Part shown: positions 27,745-37,718 of the stretch, in pieces
Position numbering within the stretch: position 1 is the first letter of the stretch
Layout: every line of letters starts with the position of its first letter
Origin: Candidatus Accumulibacter conexus
GTDB taxonomy: Bacteria; Pseudomonadota; Gammaproteobacteria; Burkholderiales; Rhodocyclaceae
Assembly (NCBI GenBank): GCA_017592775.1
Contig: JAGFNJ010000004.1
Coordinates: 1 to 64,000 of the forward strand
Reading direction: 5' to 3'
Length of the DNA: 64,000 nucleotides
The notes under the pieces: generated by a model
What the model saw: only the letters and a program-made list of their open reading frames with translations
What the model was told of the DNA's origin: nothing
Databases searched by the model: none
Translations under genes and position numbers: made by a program

Positions 27745-28512
27745 CTAGCCACCGAGGTAGGCCTCGATGACGCGCGGATCCTTCTGCACCACGGCCGGCA
27801 CGTCTTCGCAGATCTTCTCGCCATAATCAAGAACCGCAACCCGGTCGCACAGCCCCATCACCAGTTTGACATCATGCTCGATGAGCAGGACCGTCACACC
27901 GTCGCGACGAATGCCTTCCACCAGCACCCGCAATGCTTCCGTCTCGGTACCGTTCATCCCCGCCGCCGGCTCGTCGAGCGCCAGCAGCTTGGGTTCGGTG
28001 GCGAGCGCGCGGGCAATCTCGAGCCGTCTCTGATCGCCGTAGGACAGGTGCCGCGCATAATCATGTGCCCGCTCCTGGATGCCCACGTAGTGCAGCAGTT
28101 CGTCGGCCCGGCGCGCGATCGCCGCCTCTTCGCCGCGTGTCGCGGAGTTGCGGCTGATCGCGCCGAAGACGCCCGCGCGGGTGCGCAGATGGCGCCCAAC
28201 CATGACGTTCTCGAGCGCCGTCATGTTGCCGAACAGGCGAATGTTCTGGAACGTCCGGGCAATGCCGACCTCGGCAGCCTTGTGCGGCGCGTCCGCCTCG
28301 AGCCGGACGCCATCGAAGAGGAAGTGACCGCTCTCGTTCCGGTAGAGACCGGTCAGGCAGTTGAAAAAGGTCGTCTTGCCGGCGCCGTTCGGCCCGATCA
28401 GACCGTAGATCTCACCGCGATGGATGGTCAGGGAAACGTCGTGCAGCGCCTTGACGCCGCCGAAATGCTTGGCAACCTCATGTGCCGCGAGAAGTGTCTG
28501 CTGCTCTGCCAT
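27745..28512 (-). CDS. livG: Branched-chain amino acid ABC transporter ATP-binding protein LivG
   Basis: ATPase of 255 residues with Walker A GPNGAGKTT, signature LSYGDQRRLEIARAL, Walker B LLALDEPAAGMN and the C-terminal extension VLDYGEKICEDVPAVVQKDPRVIEAYLG typical of LivG. The ATG at 28512 gives the usual N-terminus and lies 2 bases after the livM stop, so the two are translationally linked. Confidence 0.95.
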   Translation of the reverse strand: MAEQQTLLAAHEVAKHFGGVKALHDVSLTIHRGEIYGLIGPNGAGKTTFFNCLTGLYRNESGHFLFDGVRLEADAPHKAAEVGIARTFQNIRLFGNMTALENVMVGRHLRTRAGVFGAISRNSATRGEEAAIARRADELLHYVGIQERAHDYARHLSYGDQRRLEIARALATEPKLLALDEPAAGMNGTETEALRVLVEGIRRDGVTVLLIEHDVKLVMGLCDRVAVLDYGEKICEDVPAVVQKDPRVIEAYLGG

Positions 28513-28514
28513 GC

Positions 28515-29591
28515 TCAGTCCGTCGCCTCGGCAAGTTCGCGACGACGCAGCGACGAAGGCCACAGGCCGGCCGGACGGAAACGCATGACGAGTACCAGAG
28601 CCAGCCCGAAGACGAGCATGCGCAGGCTCTCGGGGTCGATGATCATGCGTCCGAAGACCGCCTGCTGCAGCGGCTCGATACCGTAGCGCAGCGCCTCTGG
28701 CAACCCGGTGAGCAGAATGGCACCGAGAATCACGCCGGGAATGTGTCCCATGCCGCCAAGCACTACCATCGCGAGAATCGTGATCGACTCCATCAGCGAG
28801 AAGCTCTCCGGGCTGACGAAACCCTGCATCGCGGCAAAGACGCCGCCAGCGATGCCGCCGAATGAAGCACCCATGGCAAAGGCCAGCAACTTGATGTTGC
28901 GGGTGTTGATGCCGCAGGCCTTGGCGGCCACTTCATCCTCGCGAATCGCCTGCCACGCCCTGCCGATGCGCGAATTCTGCAAGCGGATGTTCACGACGAT
29001 GACCAACACCGCCAGCGCGACCAGCAGGAAGTAATACTTCTGCGGACCGGAGATGGAAATGCCGAAAAAGGTACTCGTCCGTGCGAACGAAAAATCCCCG
29101 ATGCGTACCGGGTCGATCAGCGTGATCCCCTGCGCACCGTTCGTAATGTTGATCGGGGCGTTGAGGTTGTTCATGAAGATGCGGATGATCTCGCCGAAAC
29201 CCAGCGTGACGATCGCCAGATAGTCGCCACGCAGCTTCAGCGTCGGTGCCCCGAGCAGGACACCGAACAGACAGGCAAGCGCCGCCCCGCAAGGGAGAAT
29301 CACCCAGAATGGCAGGTGGATACCGAAGTGGGGTGACGCCAGCAGCGCGTAGCAGTAGGCCCCCACCGCGTAGAAGGCAACGTAACCGAGGTCCAGCAGG
29401 CCAGCATAGCCGACGACGATGTTGAGACCCAGCGCCAGGAAAACGTAGAGAATCGCAAAGTTGGCGATCCGTACCCAGGCCTGCCCGCCAAGGGCGGCGA
29501 CAAAGGGAACGGCCAACAGCACCCCGACGACCAGCAGGAGGCCCAACCAGTGCTGCCGCCAGTATGGACGCTTCGTTGACGGACCGTTCAT
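28515..29591 (-). CDS. livM: Branched-chain amino acid ABC transporter permease LivM
   Basis: Integral membrane permease of 358 residues with multiple helices. Characteristic stretches are LGLNIVVGYAGLLDLGYVAFYAVGAY near the N-terminus, the GAPTLKLRGDYLAIVTLGFGEI coupling region, and AFAMGASFGGIAGGVFA. It heterodimerises with LivH to form the channel. The start overlaps livH by 4 bases. Confidence 0.95.
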   Translation of the reverse strand: MNGPSTKRPYWRQHWLGLLLVVGVLLAVPFVAALGGQAWVRIANFAILYVFLALGLNIVVGYAGLLDLGYVAFYAVGAYCYALLASPHFGIHLPFWVILPCGAALACLFGVLLGAPTLKLRGDYLAIVTLGFGEIIRIFMNNLNAPINITNGAQGITLIDPVRIGDFSFARTSTFFGISISGPQKYYFLLVALAVLVIVVNIRLQNSRIGRAWQAIREDEVAAKACGINTRNIKLLAFAMGASFGGIAGGVFAAMQGFVSPESFSLMESITILAMVVLGGMGHIPGVILGAILLTGLPEALRYGIEPLQQAVFGRMIIDPESLRMLVFGLALVLVMRFRPAGLWPSSLRRRELAEATD

Positions 29592-30511
29592 GCACGGTCT
29601 CCTGTACGCTCGCCGAACAATCCCGAAGGACGGAACATCAGCACGATGATCAGCACCATGAAGGCGAAGATGTCCTGGTAGTGGCTGCCGAGGAAGTTGC
29701 CGGTCAGGTCACCGATGTAGCCGGCGCCGAGGGCCTCGATGATTCCCAGCAGCAGGCCGCCGGCCATCGCCCCCGCCATGTTGCCGATGCCGCCGAGCAC
29801 GGCCGCCGTGAACGCCTTCAGGCCGAGCATGAAGCCCATCTGGTAATGCGCGATCTCGTAGTACGAGCCGACCATGCAGCCCGCCAGAGCACCGAGAGCC
29901 GAGCCGATGATGAACGCCATGGCAATCACGCGGTTGATGTCGACACCCATCAGCAACGCGACGTGCTGGTTCTGCGCCGTCGCCCGCATCGCCATGCCCA
30001 TGCGCGTCCGCTGCACGAGATAGGTCAGTCCGATCATCACCAGTGCGGCGAGAACGACGATCGCCACCTGCACGTTGGTGAAGCTGGCCCCGCCGAACTC
30101 GTAGATCTGCTTGTCGATCATCGGCGGAAAGGTGATGTAGTTGCGACCCCAGATGATCATTGCGACGTTCTGCAGGACAATCGACATGCCGATCGCCGTG
30201 ATCAGCGGGGTCAGTCTCGGGGCATGGCGCAACGGCCGATAGGCAACGCGTTCGAGACCCCAGCCCAGCACCATGCAGGCAACGACCGCCACCAGCAGGC
30301 CGATGCCGAGAATGAGCAGCGGCGGCATGCCACTGCCAGCCAGTGAGACGATGACCGTGAACGCCACCATCGTGCCGATCATGACGACTTCACCATGGGC
30401 AAAGTTGATCAGCCCGATGATGCCATAAACCATCGTGTAACCGAGCGCGACGAGCGCGTAGACGGCTCCGAGGGTGAGGCCGTTGATCAGTTGCTGCAGG
30501 AGAGTGTCCAT
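29588..30511 (-). CDS. livH: Branched-chain amino acid ABC transporter permease LivH
   Basis: Permease of 307 residues: LINGLTLGAVYALVALGYTMVYGIIGLINFAHGEV at the N-terminus is the hallmark of LivH. Later segments include GLERVAYRPLRHAPRLTPLITAIG and the C-terminal MFRPSGLFGER. It is separated from livK by a 172-base gap that holds a transcription terminator, so permease and ATPase genes may be expressed at a lower level than the binding protein. Confidence 0.95.
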   Translation of the reverse strand: MDTLLQQLINGLTLGAVYALVALGYTMVYGIIGLINFAHGEVVMIGTMVAFTVIVSLAGSGMPPLLILGIGLLVAVVACMVLGWGLERVAYRPLRHAPRLTPLITAIGMSIVLQNVAMIIWGRNYITFPPMIDKQIYEFGGASFTNVQVAIVVLAALVMIGLTYLVQRTRMGMAMRATAQNQHVALLMGVDINRVIAMAFIIGSALGALAGCMVGSYYEIAHYQMGFMLGLKAFTAAVLGGIGNMAGAMAGGLLLGIIEALGAGYIGDLTGNFLGSHYQDIFAFMVLIIVLMFRPSGLFGERTGDRA

Positions 30512-30631
30512 GGTCAGGCTTTCCGCAACGAGGCGCTATGGGCGAACCAGAGTATCCGATTCGTGGAACCAGCGCCCGACGGTCCGGGAACACTTCCCGA
30601 GACGACCGAGCAACCGCGGACACAGCGAAAA

Positions 30632-30661
30632 GGAGGGAATGGCATGTGCGCCATTCCCTCC
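30632..30661 (-). terminator. Rho-independent terminator/attenuator after livK
   Basis: A perfect 12-bp inverted repeat (ggagggaatggc, loop of six, gccattccctcc) is followed on the minus strand by TTTTCG. It lies 23 bases beyond the livK stop and 121 bases before livH, a position suited to partial termination between the binding-protein gene and the rest of the operon. Confidence 0.82.
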
Positions 30662-30683
30662 CTGCCGGTTTGCCCGGCTGGCC

Positions 30684-31946
30684 TTACTTCTTGGCTTCGG
30701 GAGCTGCGGCCGGAGCTGCGGCCGGAGCTGCTGCGGCCGCCACGGTGCCACCCTCGCTCTTCAGGGTCACCAGCTTGCCGTCCTTGATTTCAAAGACGGT
30801 GATCGCGCCGTTCTTGATGTCGCCCTTCTCGTCGAACTCGACCTTGCCGGTCACGCCGTCGTAAGAGGTCTTGCCAACTTCCGGCAGATACTTGACGGGA
30901 TCGGCGGAATTGGCCCGCTTCATCGCGTCAACCAGGACCATCACCGCATCGTAGCTGTACGGCGAATAGATCTGGATCTGGCCATACTTCTTCGTGAAAT
31001 CCTCGACGAACTTCTGGCCATTCGGCAGCTTGTCCACCGGCAGTCCGGCCTGCGTGCAGATGACGCCTTCCGAGGCGGCGCCGGCGAGCTTGATCAGCTC
31101 GGGCGAGCAGCCACCGTCACCGGTGGTGAATTTTGCCTTGATGCCGAGTTCCTTGATCTGCTTGAGCATCGGCCCGCCGATCGCGTCCATGCCGCCGAGG
31201 AAGATCACATCCGGATTCTTGGCCTTGATCTTGGTCAGGATGGCCTTGAAATCGGTCGCCTTGTCGGTGGTGAACTCGCGTGCGACGATGTTCGCACCAG
31301 CCGCCTTGGCAGCCTTCTCGACCTCGTCGGCGAGACCCTGGCCGTACGCGGTACGGTCGTCGATGATCGCGACCTTCTTCGCACCCATGTCCTTGACGGC
31401 GTAGCTACCGACCACCGAACCCTGCTGGATGTCGTTGGCCATGACGCGGAAGGTCGTGTTGAAGCCCTGTTGCGTGTACTTGGGATTGGTCGCCGAAGGC
31501 GAAATCTGCGGCAGACCTGCCTGGTTGTAGATCGCCGACGCCGGGATCGTCGTACCCGAGTTGAGGTGCCCGACGACACCGGCGACCTTGGCGTCGACCA
31601 GTTTCTGGGCCACGACCGTGCCGGTCTTCGGATCGGCCTGATCATCCTCGCCGAGCAGTTCGAACTTGACCACCTTGCCGTCGATCTCGAGCTTCTTGGC
31701 ATTGGCATCGTCGACCGCGAGACGGGCACCGTTCTCGTTGTCCTTGCCCAGGTGGGCGATCGGCCCGGTCAGCGGGGCGACGTGGCCGATCTTGACGACC
31801 ATCTCCGGCTTCGGCGCCGGCGCCGGTGCAGCGGCGGGTGCGGGAGCGGGAGCAGCGGCCTTGGGTTCCTCCTTCTTCCCGCAGCCGATCATCGCCACAG
31901 AGGCGGCCAGAACTATCAGTACACCAGGAATGCGTGCGTCTTTCAT
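30684..31946 (-). CDS. livK: Branched-chain amino acid ABC transporter substrate-binding lipoprotein
   Basis: Periplasmic type 1 binding protein of 420 residues. The signal sequence ends in a lipobox-like VAMIGC (Cys22), followed by an Ala/Pro-rich linker up to about residue 48. The binding domain begins with VVKIGHVAPLTGPIAHLGKD and contains GHLNSGTTIPASAIYNQAG and the NPDVIFLGGMDAIGGP hinge. A second low-complexity Ala/Pro tail ends the protein. Both linkers look like envelope tethers. First gene of the liv operon; the ligand is inferred from the family only. Confidence 0.93.
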   Translation of the reverse strand: MKDARIPGVLIVLAASVAMIGCGKKEEPKAAAPAPAPAAAPAPAPKPEMVVKIGHVAPLTGPIAHLGKDNENGARLAVDDANAKKLEIDGKVVKFELLGEDDQADPKTGTVVAQKLVDAKVAGVVGHLNSGTTIPASAIYNQAGLPQISPSATNPKYTQQGFNTTFRVMANDIQQGSVVGSYAVKDMGAKKVAIIDDRTAYGQGLADEVEKAAKAAGANIVAREFTTDKATDFKAILTKIKAKNPDVIFLGGMDAIGGPMLKQIKELGIKAKFTTGDGGCSPELIKLAGAASEGVICTQAGLPVDKLPNGQKFVEDFTKKYGQIQIYSPYSYDAVMVLVDAMKRANSADPVKYLPEVGKTSYDGVTGKVEFDEKGDIKNGAITVFEIKDGKLVTLKSEGGTVAAAAAPAAAPAAAPEAKK

Positions 31947-32075
31947 CGGTTCATCTCCAGTATTGTCGTCTTACGGGGCCAGCGAACGCGCGATTGTCCA
32001 AGCCCATCAGGAACTTGTCAACCGGCATACGGCCGCCCGGAACGTCGTTGCGCGTGTCATTGATGCTGCAGAAAC

Positions 32076-32102
32076 GAGAAACCGGCGATTGGCCGGTTTC
32101 TC
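32076..32102 (-). terminator. Hairpin terminator after the cytochrome c gene
   Basis: A perfect 11-bp stem (gagaaaccggc / gccggtttctc) with a 5-base loop lies 14 bases beyond the cytochrome stop on the minus strand. The run after the stem (GTTTCTG) is only weakly T-rich, so efficiency is uncertain. It separates this gene from livK. Confidence 0.7.
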
Positions 32103-32116
32103 TGCTGCCTCAACCA

Positions 32117-32422
32117 TCACTTCTGGCTGAGAATCCACTTGACGAGCTTGGTGGCTTCGGCGGGAGTGACGGAGGGATTCGGCGGCATCGGCACCGGTCC
32201 CCAGACCCCCTTGCCACCCTTGATCACCTTCTCGGCGAGCATGGCCTCATCCTTGGCCGTGTATTTCTTGGCCACGTCCTTGTACGACGGGCCGACCACC
32301 TTCTTGTCGACCTGATGGCAAGACAGGCAGTTCTTGGACTTGGCCAGGGCCTCATCAGCCTGGACCGCACCAGCAGACATCACGCCGGCAGCCGCCAGCA
32401 GGCACGCGTAGATCGCTCTCAT
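32117..32422 (-). CDS. Periplasmic class I cytochrome c (c551/c552-like)
   Basis: Small monohaem electron carrier of 101 residues. A signal peptide (MRAIYACLLAAAGVMSAGAVQA) ends at about residue 22. The haem motif CLSCH follows at once (LAKSKNCLSCHQVDKKVVGPSYKDVA), and MPPNPSV provides the distal methionine. The size and the VKWILSQK C-terminus resemble c551/c552 donors of denitrifying bacteria. ATG 32422 was chosen because it gives a clean signal peptide. It stands alone, with its own promoter and terminator. Confidence 0.93.
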   Translation of the reverse strand: MRAIYACLLAAAGVMSAGAVQADEALAKSKNCLSCHQVDKKVVGPSYKDVAKKYTAKDEAMLAEKVIKGGKGVWGPVPMPPNPSVTPAEATKLVKWILSQK

Positions 32423-32461
32423 GCTCACACTCCGTTCAGGTAAAGGGTTTGCCACCCTCCG

Positions 32462-32489
32462 ATCATATTTCAGTTTGACCCGCTTGCAA
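32462..32489 (-). promoter_or_regulatory. Sigma-70-type promoter for cytochrome c
   Basis: On the minus strand TTGCAA (32489-32484) and TATGAT (32467-32462) are separated by 16 bases; matches to consensus are 4 of 6 and 5 of 6. The predicted 5' leader is about 35 bases with a GGAG ribosome site before the ATG. Confidence 0.55.
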
Positions 32490-32610
32490 AGCCTCGCGAG
32501 CCGGTCGCCGCCGTCCCAAAAGCAGAGCACCTGGGACCTGCGGGGTTAACGCGGCACGCTGACCGGCGTTGACCTCGCGAAGGTGACGACTGCGTACCCG
32601 CGACCGGCCG

Positions 32611-34467
32611 TCAGGCGCCTCGCAGTTGCCCGAGATCACGGACGGCACCAGTGGCGGCCGAGGTCGCCATCAGCGCATAGGCCTGCAGGGCCCGCGACAC
32701 GACGCGTGGGCGGGCAGCCGCCGGTTGCCAGGCGGATTCGCCGCGCGCATCCATTGCCGCCCGCCGCCGCGCCAACTCGGCATCAGCGACGGCGAGATGG
32801 ATGCGACGGCCGGGAATGTCGATCTCGATCAGGTCGCCCTCTTCGACGAGACCGATCGCCCCCCCCTCGGCAGCCTCCGGCGAGACATGGCCGATCGACA
32901 GACCCGAGGTGCCGCCGGAGAAGCGGCCATCGGTCAGCAGGGCGCAGGCCTTGCCCAGCCCCTTCGACTTGAGGTAGGACGTCGGGTAGAGCATTTCCTG
33001 CATGCCCGGGCCGCCTTTCGGCCCTTCGTAGCGAATCACCACCACCTCGCCCGCCTGCACCTGGTCGCCGAGGATCGCCTGCACCGCATCGTCCTGGCTT
33101 TCGAAGACCCGCGCCCGCCCGCTGAACACCCAGATGCTGGCGTCAACGCCGGCGGTCTTGACGATGCAGCCATCGCTGGCGATGTTGCCGTAGAGAACGG
33201 CGAGGCCGCCGTCCTGCGAATAGGCGTTCGCGACGTTGCGGATGCAGCCGCCGGCGCGGTCGAGGTCGAGATCGGCATAACGCCGGTTCTGCGAGAACGC
33301 CGTCTGCGTCGGAATGCCGCCCGGTGCCGCCCGGTAGAACTCGCCCACCGCATCCTCCCGCGCGCGCAGCACGTCCCAGCGATCGATCGCTTCGCCGAGC
33401 GTCGCCGCATGCACCGTCGGCACGTCGCGGTGGAGCAGGCCGGCACGGTCGAGTTCGCCGAGGATCGCGAAGATGCCGCCGGCGCGGTGCACGTCCTCCA
33501 TGTGGTAGTCCGGCGTTGCCGGTGCGACCTTCGCCAGGCAGGGTACGCGGCGCGAGATGCGGTCGATGTCGTCCATCGTGAAATCGACGCCGCCCTCCTG
33601 CGCCGCTGCCAGGATGTGCAGCACCGTGTTCGTCGAGCCGCCCATCGACACGTCGAGCGCCATGGCGTTCTCGAAGGCGGCCAGGCTGCCGATCGAACGG
33701 GGCAGAACCGAAGCGTCGTCGTTCTCGTAGTAGCGCCGACAGAGGTCGACGATCTGGCGGCCGGCCTGGAGAAACAACCCGCGACGATCGGCATGCGTGG
33801 CCAGCAGGCTGCCGTTGCCGGGCAGGGAAAAGCCGAGCGCCTCGGTCAGGCAGTTCATCGAATTGGCGGTGAACATGCCCGAACAGGAGCCGCAGGTCGG
33901 ACATGCCGAGCGCTCGAAGGCCTCGACCTCGGCGTCGGAGCAGTTGCTGTCGCCGCCCTTGACCATCGCGTCCACGAGGTCGATCGCCACCACCTTGCCA
34001 CCCCATTGCACCTTGCCGGCCTCCATCGGTCCACCGGAGACGAAGATCGTCGGGAGGTTCACGCGCATCGCCGCCATCAACATGCCGGGAGTGATCTTGT
34101 CGCAATTCGAGATGCACACCATGGCGTCGGCACAGTGGGCATTGACCATGTACTCGACCGAATCGGCGATCAGGTCACGCGAGGGCAACGAATAGAGCAT
34201 GCCGTCATGCCCCATGGCGATGCCGTCGTCAATGGCGATGGTATTGAATTCCTTCGCCACGCCGCCGGCGGCCTCGATCTCGCGTGCCACCAACTGCCCG
34301 AGGTCCTTGAGGTGCACATGCCCGGGAACGAACTGGGTGAAGGAATTGACGACGGCGATGATCGGCTTTCCGAAATCGCCATCGGCCATGCCGGTGGCAC
34401 GCCAGAGGGCGCGCGCACCGGCCATGTTGCGGCCGTGGGTCGAGGTGCGTGAACGATAGTGCGGCAT
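32611..34467 (-). CDS. ilvD: Dihydroxy-acid dehydratase
   Basis: Fe-S enzyme that dehydrates dihydroxy acids to the 2-keto acid precursors of valine, isoleucine and leucine. The 618 residues include [17 protein letters not shown], the cysteine-rich [34 protein letters not shown], and the C-terminal [22 protein letters not shown]. The length fits the longer E. coli-type subfamily. Its 5' end is 83 bases from the divergent lgt start. No ilvBHC genes are present, so it is a stand-alone biosynthetic gene here. Confidence 0.96.
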   Translation of the reverse strand: MPHYRSRTSTHGRNMAGARALWRATGMADGDFGKPIIAVVNSFTQFVPGHVHLKDLGQLVAREIEAAGGVAKEFNTIAIDDGIAMGHDGMLYSLPSRDLIADSVEYMVNAHCADAMVCISNCDKITPGMLMAAMRVNLPTIFVSGGPMEAGKVQWGGKVVAIDLVDAMVKGGDSNCSDAEVEAFERSACPTCGSCSGMFTANSMNCLTEALGFSLPGNGSLLATHADRRGLFLQAGRQIVDLCRRYYENDDASVLPRSIGSLAAFENAMALDVSMGGSTNTVLHILAAAQEGGVDFTMDDIDRISRRVPCLAKVAPATPDYHMEDVHRAGGIFAILGELDRAGLLHRDVPTVHAATLGEAIDRWDVLRAREDAVGEFYRAAPGGIPTQTAFSQNRRYADLDLDRAGGCIRNVANAYSQDGGLAVLYGNIASDGCIVKTAGVDASIWVFSGRARVFESQDDAVQAILGDQVQAGEVVVIRYEGPKGGPGMQEMLYPTSYLKSKGLGKACALLTDGRFSGGTSGLSIGHVSPEAAEGGAIGLVEEGDLIEIDIPGRRIHLAVADAELARRRAAMDARGESAWQPAAARPRVVSRALQAYALMATSAATGAVRDLGQLRGA

Positions 34468-34507
34468 GGCGGATCTCCATTCGGGAACCCGCCTCGAAGC
34501 GACGGGC

Positions 34508-34513
34508 TATAAT
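34508..34513 (+). promoter_or_regulatory. Perfect -10 box upstream of lgt
   Basis: TATAAT at 34508-34513 in the ilvD-lgt gap. Because an in-frame ATG at 34512 lies inside this hexamer, transcription from it would exclude that ATG, which supports the downstream GTG at 34551 as the lgt start. No good -35 hexamer is visible. Confidence 0.5.
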
Positions 34514-34550
34514 GCCGATTCTATCCGAAAGCCCCCGGGGTGTTGGCACC

Positions 34551-35348
34551 GTGTTGACCCATCCGCAGTTCGACCCAGTCGCCGTCTCGCTCGGCCCGCT
34601 GAGTGTGCACTGGTACGGGCTGATGTATCTCGTCGCGTTCGTCCAGTTCTGGTGGCTCGGCAAGTACCGGCTGCTGCATCAGCCGCAGTTCGCCCGCTCG
34701 GGCTGGACCGTGCAGCAGCTCGACGACCTGCTGTTTTACGGGGTTGTCGGCGTGATCGCCGGTGGCCGTCTCGGGCAGGTCCTGTTCTACGAGCCGGGCT
34801 ACTACCTGAGCGAGCCGCTGCAGATCCTGGCTGTCTGGCGCGGCGGCATGTCGTTCCACGGCGGCCTGGTCGGCGTCCTACTGGCGATGGCGCTGTACGC
34901 CCGCAAGACCGCCCGCCAGTGGCTCGCAGTCACCGACTTCATCGCGCCCCTGGTGCCGCTCGGCCTCGCTGCCGGGCGTATCGGCAACTTCATCAACGGC
35001 GAGCTGTGGGGCCGTGCGGCCGATCCCTCGCTGCCCTGGGCGATGGTCTTCCCGGCGGTTGACGAATTGCCGCGCCACCCCTCGCAGCTCTATCAGGCCG
35101 GGCTCGAAGGCCTCGTCCTGTTCGTCGTGCTCTGGCTCTACGCGCGCCACGAGAGACCGCGCGGCGCCGTCTCGGGCGCCTTTCTCGTCGGCTACGGAAT
35201 CCTGCGCTGGGTGGCCGAGTATTTTCGCTCGCCGGACGCAGGGATTTTCGGCTTTTCCCACACCGTCAGCATGGGGCAGTGGCTGTCACTGCCGATGATC
35301 GCTGCCGGCATCATGTTGATCGTCGCCGCGGGCCGCCAGCGCGCCTGA
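34551..35348 (+). CDS. lgt: Prolipoprotein diacylglyceryl transferase
   Basis: Inner-membrane enzyme that transfers diacylglycerol to the lipobox cysteine of prolipoproteins, the first step of lipoprotein maturation. With GTG 34551 as start the protein has 265 residues and the family N-terminus [26 protein letters not shown]. Other marks are [30 protein letters not shown] and the signature [16 protein letters not shown], then [12 protein letters not shown]. An ATG at 34512 is rejected as it overlaps the promoter. It lies 37 bases upstream of the malonyl-CoA decarboxylase gene. Confidence 0.94.
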   Translation: MLTHPQFDPVAVSLGPLSVHWYGLMYLVAFVQFWWLGKYRLLHQPQFARSGWTVQQLDDLLFYGVVGVIAGGRLGQVLFYEPGYYLSEPLQILAVWRGGMSFHGGLVGVLLAMALYARKTARQWLAVTDFIAPLVPLGLAAGRIGNFINGELWGRAADPSLPWAMVFPAVDELPRHPSQLYQAGLEGLVLFVVLWLYARHERPRGAVSGAFLVGYGILRWVAEYFRSPDAGIFGFSHTVSMGQWLSLPMIAAGIMLIVAAGRQRA

Positions 35349-35385
35349 GCTGCCCTGCTGCCGGACCGCGGCCAAGGAGAACGAA

Positions 35386-36771
35386 ATGGCAGAAAGTATG
35401 GTGGTGCGCGGGCTGCGCCGTGTGCGAACGCTGCTCGCCGAAGGGGGCTCGTCGCGTGGCCTCGCGGGCAAGCAACTGGTGCAGGTACGCGCGCTCCTGC
35501 ACGAATGCGCCGGCGGTGTCGGTGGCGAGATCTCGGCCAGGCAACGCGCGGGCCGTCTGGCCAGCGCCTACCAGCATCTCGACGACGAGGGACGTGCGAC
35601 CTTCCTGCGACTCGTCGCCACCGAATTCGGGCCCGATCCGCAGCGGGTGGCCGAAGCGCACGCAGGTTACCAGGCGGCCGTCGGCAGCGACCAGCAATGG
35701 GCCGCCGAATCGGCGCTGCGCAACGCCATGCGCTCGACGCGACTGCGCATCCTGACGCAGTTCAATGCCCTGCCGCAGGGCGTCAAGTTCCTCGTCGACC
35801 TGCGCGCCGACCTGCTGCGCTACGCGACGCAGGATCCGGCGCTGCGCTCGCTCGACCGTGAACTCGAATCGCGGCTGGGTGCCTGGTTCGATGTCGGCTT
35901 TCTCGAACTGCAGCGAATCACCTGGAACTCGCCGGCAGCACTGCTGGAAAAACTGATCGAGTACGAGGCGGTGCACGAGATCCGTTCGTGGAGCGACCTC
36001 AAGAACCGGCTCGATTCCGACCGACGATGTTACGCCTTCTTCCATCCACGCATGCCGATGGAGCCGCTGATCTTCGTCGAGGTGGCGCTCGTCGACCGCC
36101 TGGCCGACAACGTGCAGGCGTTGCTCGACGAGCACGCGCCGGTATTCGACGCCGAACGCGCGACGACGGCGATCTTCTACTCGATCTCGAACACCCAGGC
36201 CGGCCTGCGCGGCGTCTCTTTCGGCAACTTCCTGCTCAAACGGGTGGTCGACGACCTCAAACGCGATTATCCGCGGCTGGTCAGTTTCGCCACCCTGTCG
36301 CCGCTGCCGACCTTCCGCCGCTGGGCCGAGAAGAACCCCGAGGCCTGGCAGAAGGCATTCAGTCCGGCCGACCTCGCGCGCATCGGACGCCACCTGCCGG
36401 CGGACACCCTGCCACCGGCCAGCGCCAGCGACCTGCAGAGCCTGCTCGCCGACAGCCGCTGGAGCCAGGATGCGCGCCTGACACGCTCGCTGCAGCACGG
36501 ACTGCTGCGCCTGGCGGCGCGCTACCTGCTGACGACGGCCAAGGGCGGCCGCCCCTACGATCCGGTGGCCCGCTTCCATCTCGGCAACGGCGCCCGCATC
36601 GAGCGCCTCAACTATCTGGCCGACACCTCGGCTCGCGGCCAGAAGCAGTCCTACGGCCTGATGGTGAATTATCTTTACGACCCTGATACCATCGAAACCA
36701 ACGTCGAAGCGTTTTCGCGCAGCGGCGAGATAGCCGCCGCTGCAGCCATCCGTCGCTCTGCCCGTGACTGA
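35386..36771 (+). CDS. Malonyl-CoA decarboxylase
   Basis: Converts malonyl-CoA to acetyl-CoA and CO2. The 461-residue protein covers the helical N-terminal domain and the acetyltransferase-fold C-terminal domain: [51 protein letters not shown], and near the end [23 protein letters not shown] precedes the ATG. Located between lgt and a VOC-family gene, it is not within a malonate-utilisation cluster. It may set malonyl-CoA levels and so fatty acid synthesis; this role is inferred. Confidence 0.93.
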   Translation: MAESMVVRGLRRVRTLLAEGGSSRGLAGKQLVQVRALLHECAGGVGGEISARQRAGRLASAYQHLDDEGRATFLRLVATEFGPDPQRVAEAHAGYQAAVGSDQQWAAESALRNAMRSTRLRILTQFNALPQGVKFLVDLRADLLRYATQDPALRSLDRELESRLGAWFDVGFLELQRITWNSPAALLEKLIEYEAVHEIRSWSDLKNRLDSDRRCYAFFHPRMPMEPLIFVEVALVDRLADNVQALLDEHAPVFDAERATTAIFYSISNTQAGLRGVSFGNFLLKRVVDDLKRDYPRLVSFATLSPLPTFRRWAEKNPEAWQKAFSPADLARIGRHLPADTLPPASASDLQSLLADSRWSQDARLTRSLQHGLLRLAARYLLTTAKGGRPYDPVARFHLGNGARIERLNYLADTSARGQKQSYGLMVNYLYDPDTIETNVEAFSRSGEIAAAAAIRRSARD

Positions 36772-36821
36772 AATCCAACGGCCGGAGCGTTTCCTGTTCC
36801 TCTTTAGAGAAAGCACTGCAC

Positions 36822-37295
36822 ATGAGTCAACGTCCTTTCAAGGTCCTCGGAATCCAGCAGATCGCCATCGGCGGTCCGGACAAGATGAAACTGCGCCAAC
36901 TGTGGGTCGACATGCTCGGCCTCGAAATCACGGGCAACTTCGTCAGCGAGCGCGAGAACGTCGATGAAGACATCGCCGCCATGGGCAAGGGCCCGTTCAA
37001 GGTCGAAGTCGACCTGATGCAGCCGGTCGACCCGGAGAAGAAGCCCGCAGTACATGCCACGCCGCTCAATCACGTCGGCCTGTGGATCGACGATCTGCCG
37101 CAAGCGGTCGAATGGCTGACGGCCAACGGCGTTCGCTTCGCCCCGGGCGGAATCCGCAAGGGAGCCGCCGGCTTCGACATCACCTTCCTGCACCCGAAAG
37201 CCAGTGCCGAGTTCCCGATCGCCGGTGAAGGCGTGCTGATCGAACTGGTGCAGGCACCACCCGAGGTCGTCGAGGCTTTCGCCCGCATCGCCTGA
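36822..37295 (+). CDS. VOC (glyoxalase/bleomycin-resistance) superfamily protein
   Basis: The 157-residue protein consists of paired VOC modules: [23 protein letters not shown] at the start and [23 protein letters not shown] in the second half, ending with [17 protein letters not shown]. The layout and size resemble methylmalonyl-CoA epimerase and glyoxalase relatives. The first usual metal histidine position is Gln-Ile rather than His, so the metal set is not canonical and the reaction is uncertain. The neighbouring malonyl-CoA decarboxylase hints at a CoA-ester substrate, but only weakly. Confidence 0.82.
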   Translation: MSQRPFKVLGIQQIAIGGPDKMKLRQLWVDMLGLEITGNFVSERENVDEDIAAMGKGPFKVEVDLMQPVDPEKKPAVHATPLNHVGLWIDDLPQAVEWLTANGVRFAPGGIRKGAAGFDITFLHPKASAEFPIAGEGVLIELVQAPPEVVEAFARIA

Positions 37296-37718
37296 CCACC
37301 ATGAGCAGCCGGCAGGCCCCCTCCGGGCATTGCCGGCTGCCCGCCGCAAATCCGTCAACCCGGTCGCATCGCCCCCCTGCCAGCCCGCGGCGCCCTCCGG
37401 TGGCGTTCGTCTGCCCGCGACGTCCGCAAACCCGAGCCACGCCGCCACAATCGGCTGCCTGCGCCCAGGCCTGACGCGCCCCTGACGTGACCACAGGCGG
37501 AGGTGGCGCTGCCGACGGCGACGCCGCCACCCGGCCTGGCCGTCGCCCGGGGCCTTGCCGTCACTGCCGCAATCCGCGCGCGAGAATCCGGGGCAGCAAA
37601 GGCACAAGCGCTGCCGGTCGAGCAGCGGACGATTGCCCTCAAGTTCTCCGGCGTGCTGCCGTTGCTGTACGCATGCCGATTCTCCTCGCCGGCAAACACT
37701 CCCGAGCACACTGAGCCA
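37296..37718. other. Non-coding stretch upstream of the signalling island
   Basis: 423 bases without a convincing gene. An in-frame upstream extension of the next gene (from 37503) has low-complexity Ala/Pro composition unlike a protein domain and was not adopted. The first 45 bases hold an inverted repeat. No clear promoter or RNA motif was recognised. Confidence 0.6.
37305..37340 (+). terminator. Possible hairpin terminator after the VOC gene
   Basis: A perfect 10-bp inverted repeat (gcagccggca / tgccggctgc) with a 16-base loop starts 10 bases after the stop codon. No T-run follows, so it may be Rho-assisted or a processing stem rather than an intrinsic terminator. Confidence 0.4.

Noticed and set aside
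30700-30750. Short repeats near the end of livK as a possible CRISPR or mobile repeat
   Set aside because: They are in-frame Ala/Pro codon repeats of the lipoprotein tail, not spaced repeats.
34512-34550. Upstream ATG start for lgt
   Set aside because: It overlaps a perfect TATAAT box, and the GTG at 34551 gives the conserved LTHPQFDP N-terminus.
37503-37718. N-terminal extension of the hemerythrin kinase by 72 residues
   Set aside because: The extension is Ala/Pro-rich with no domain. The ATG at 37719 begins directly before the hemerythrin fold.
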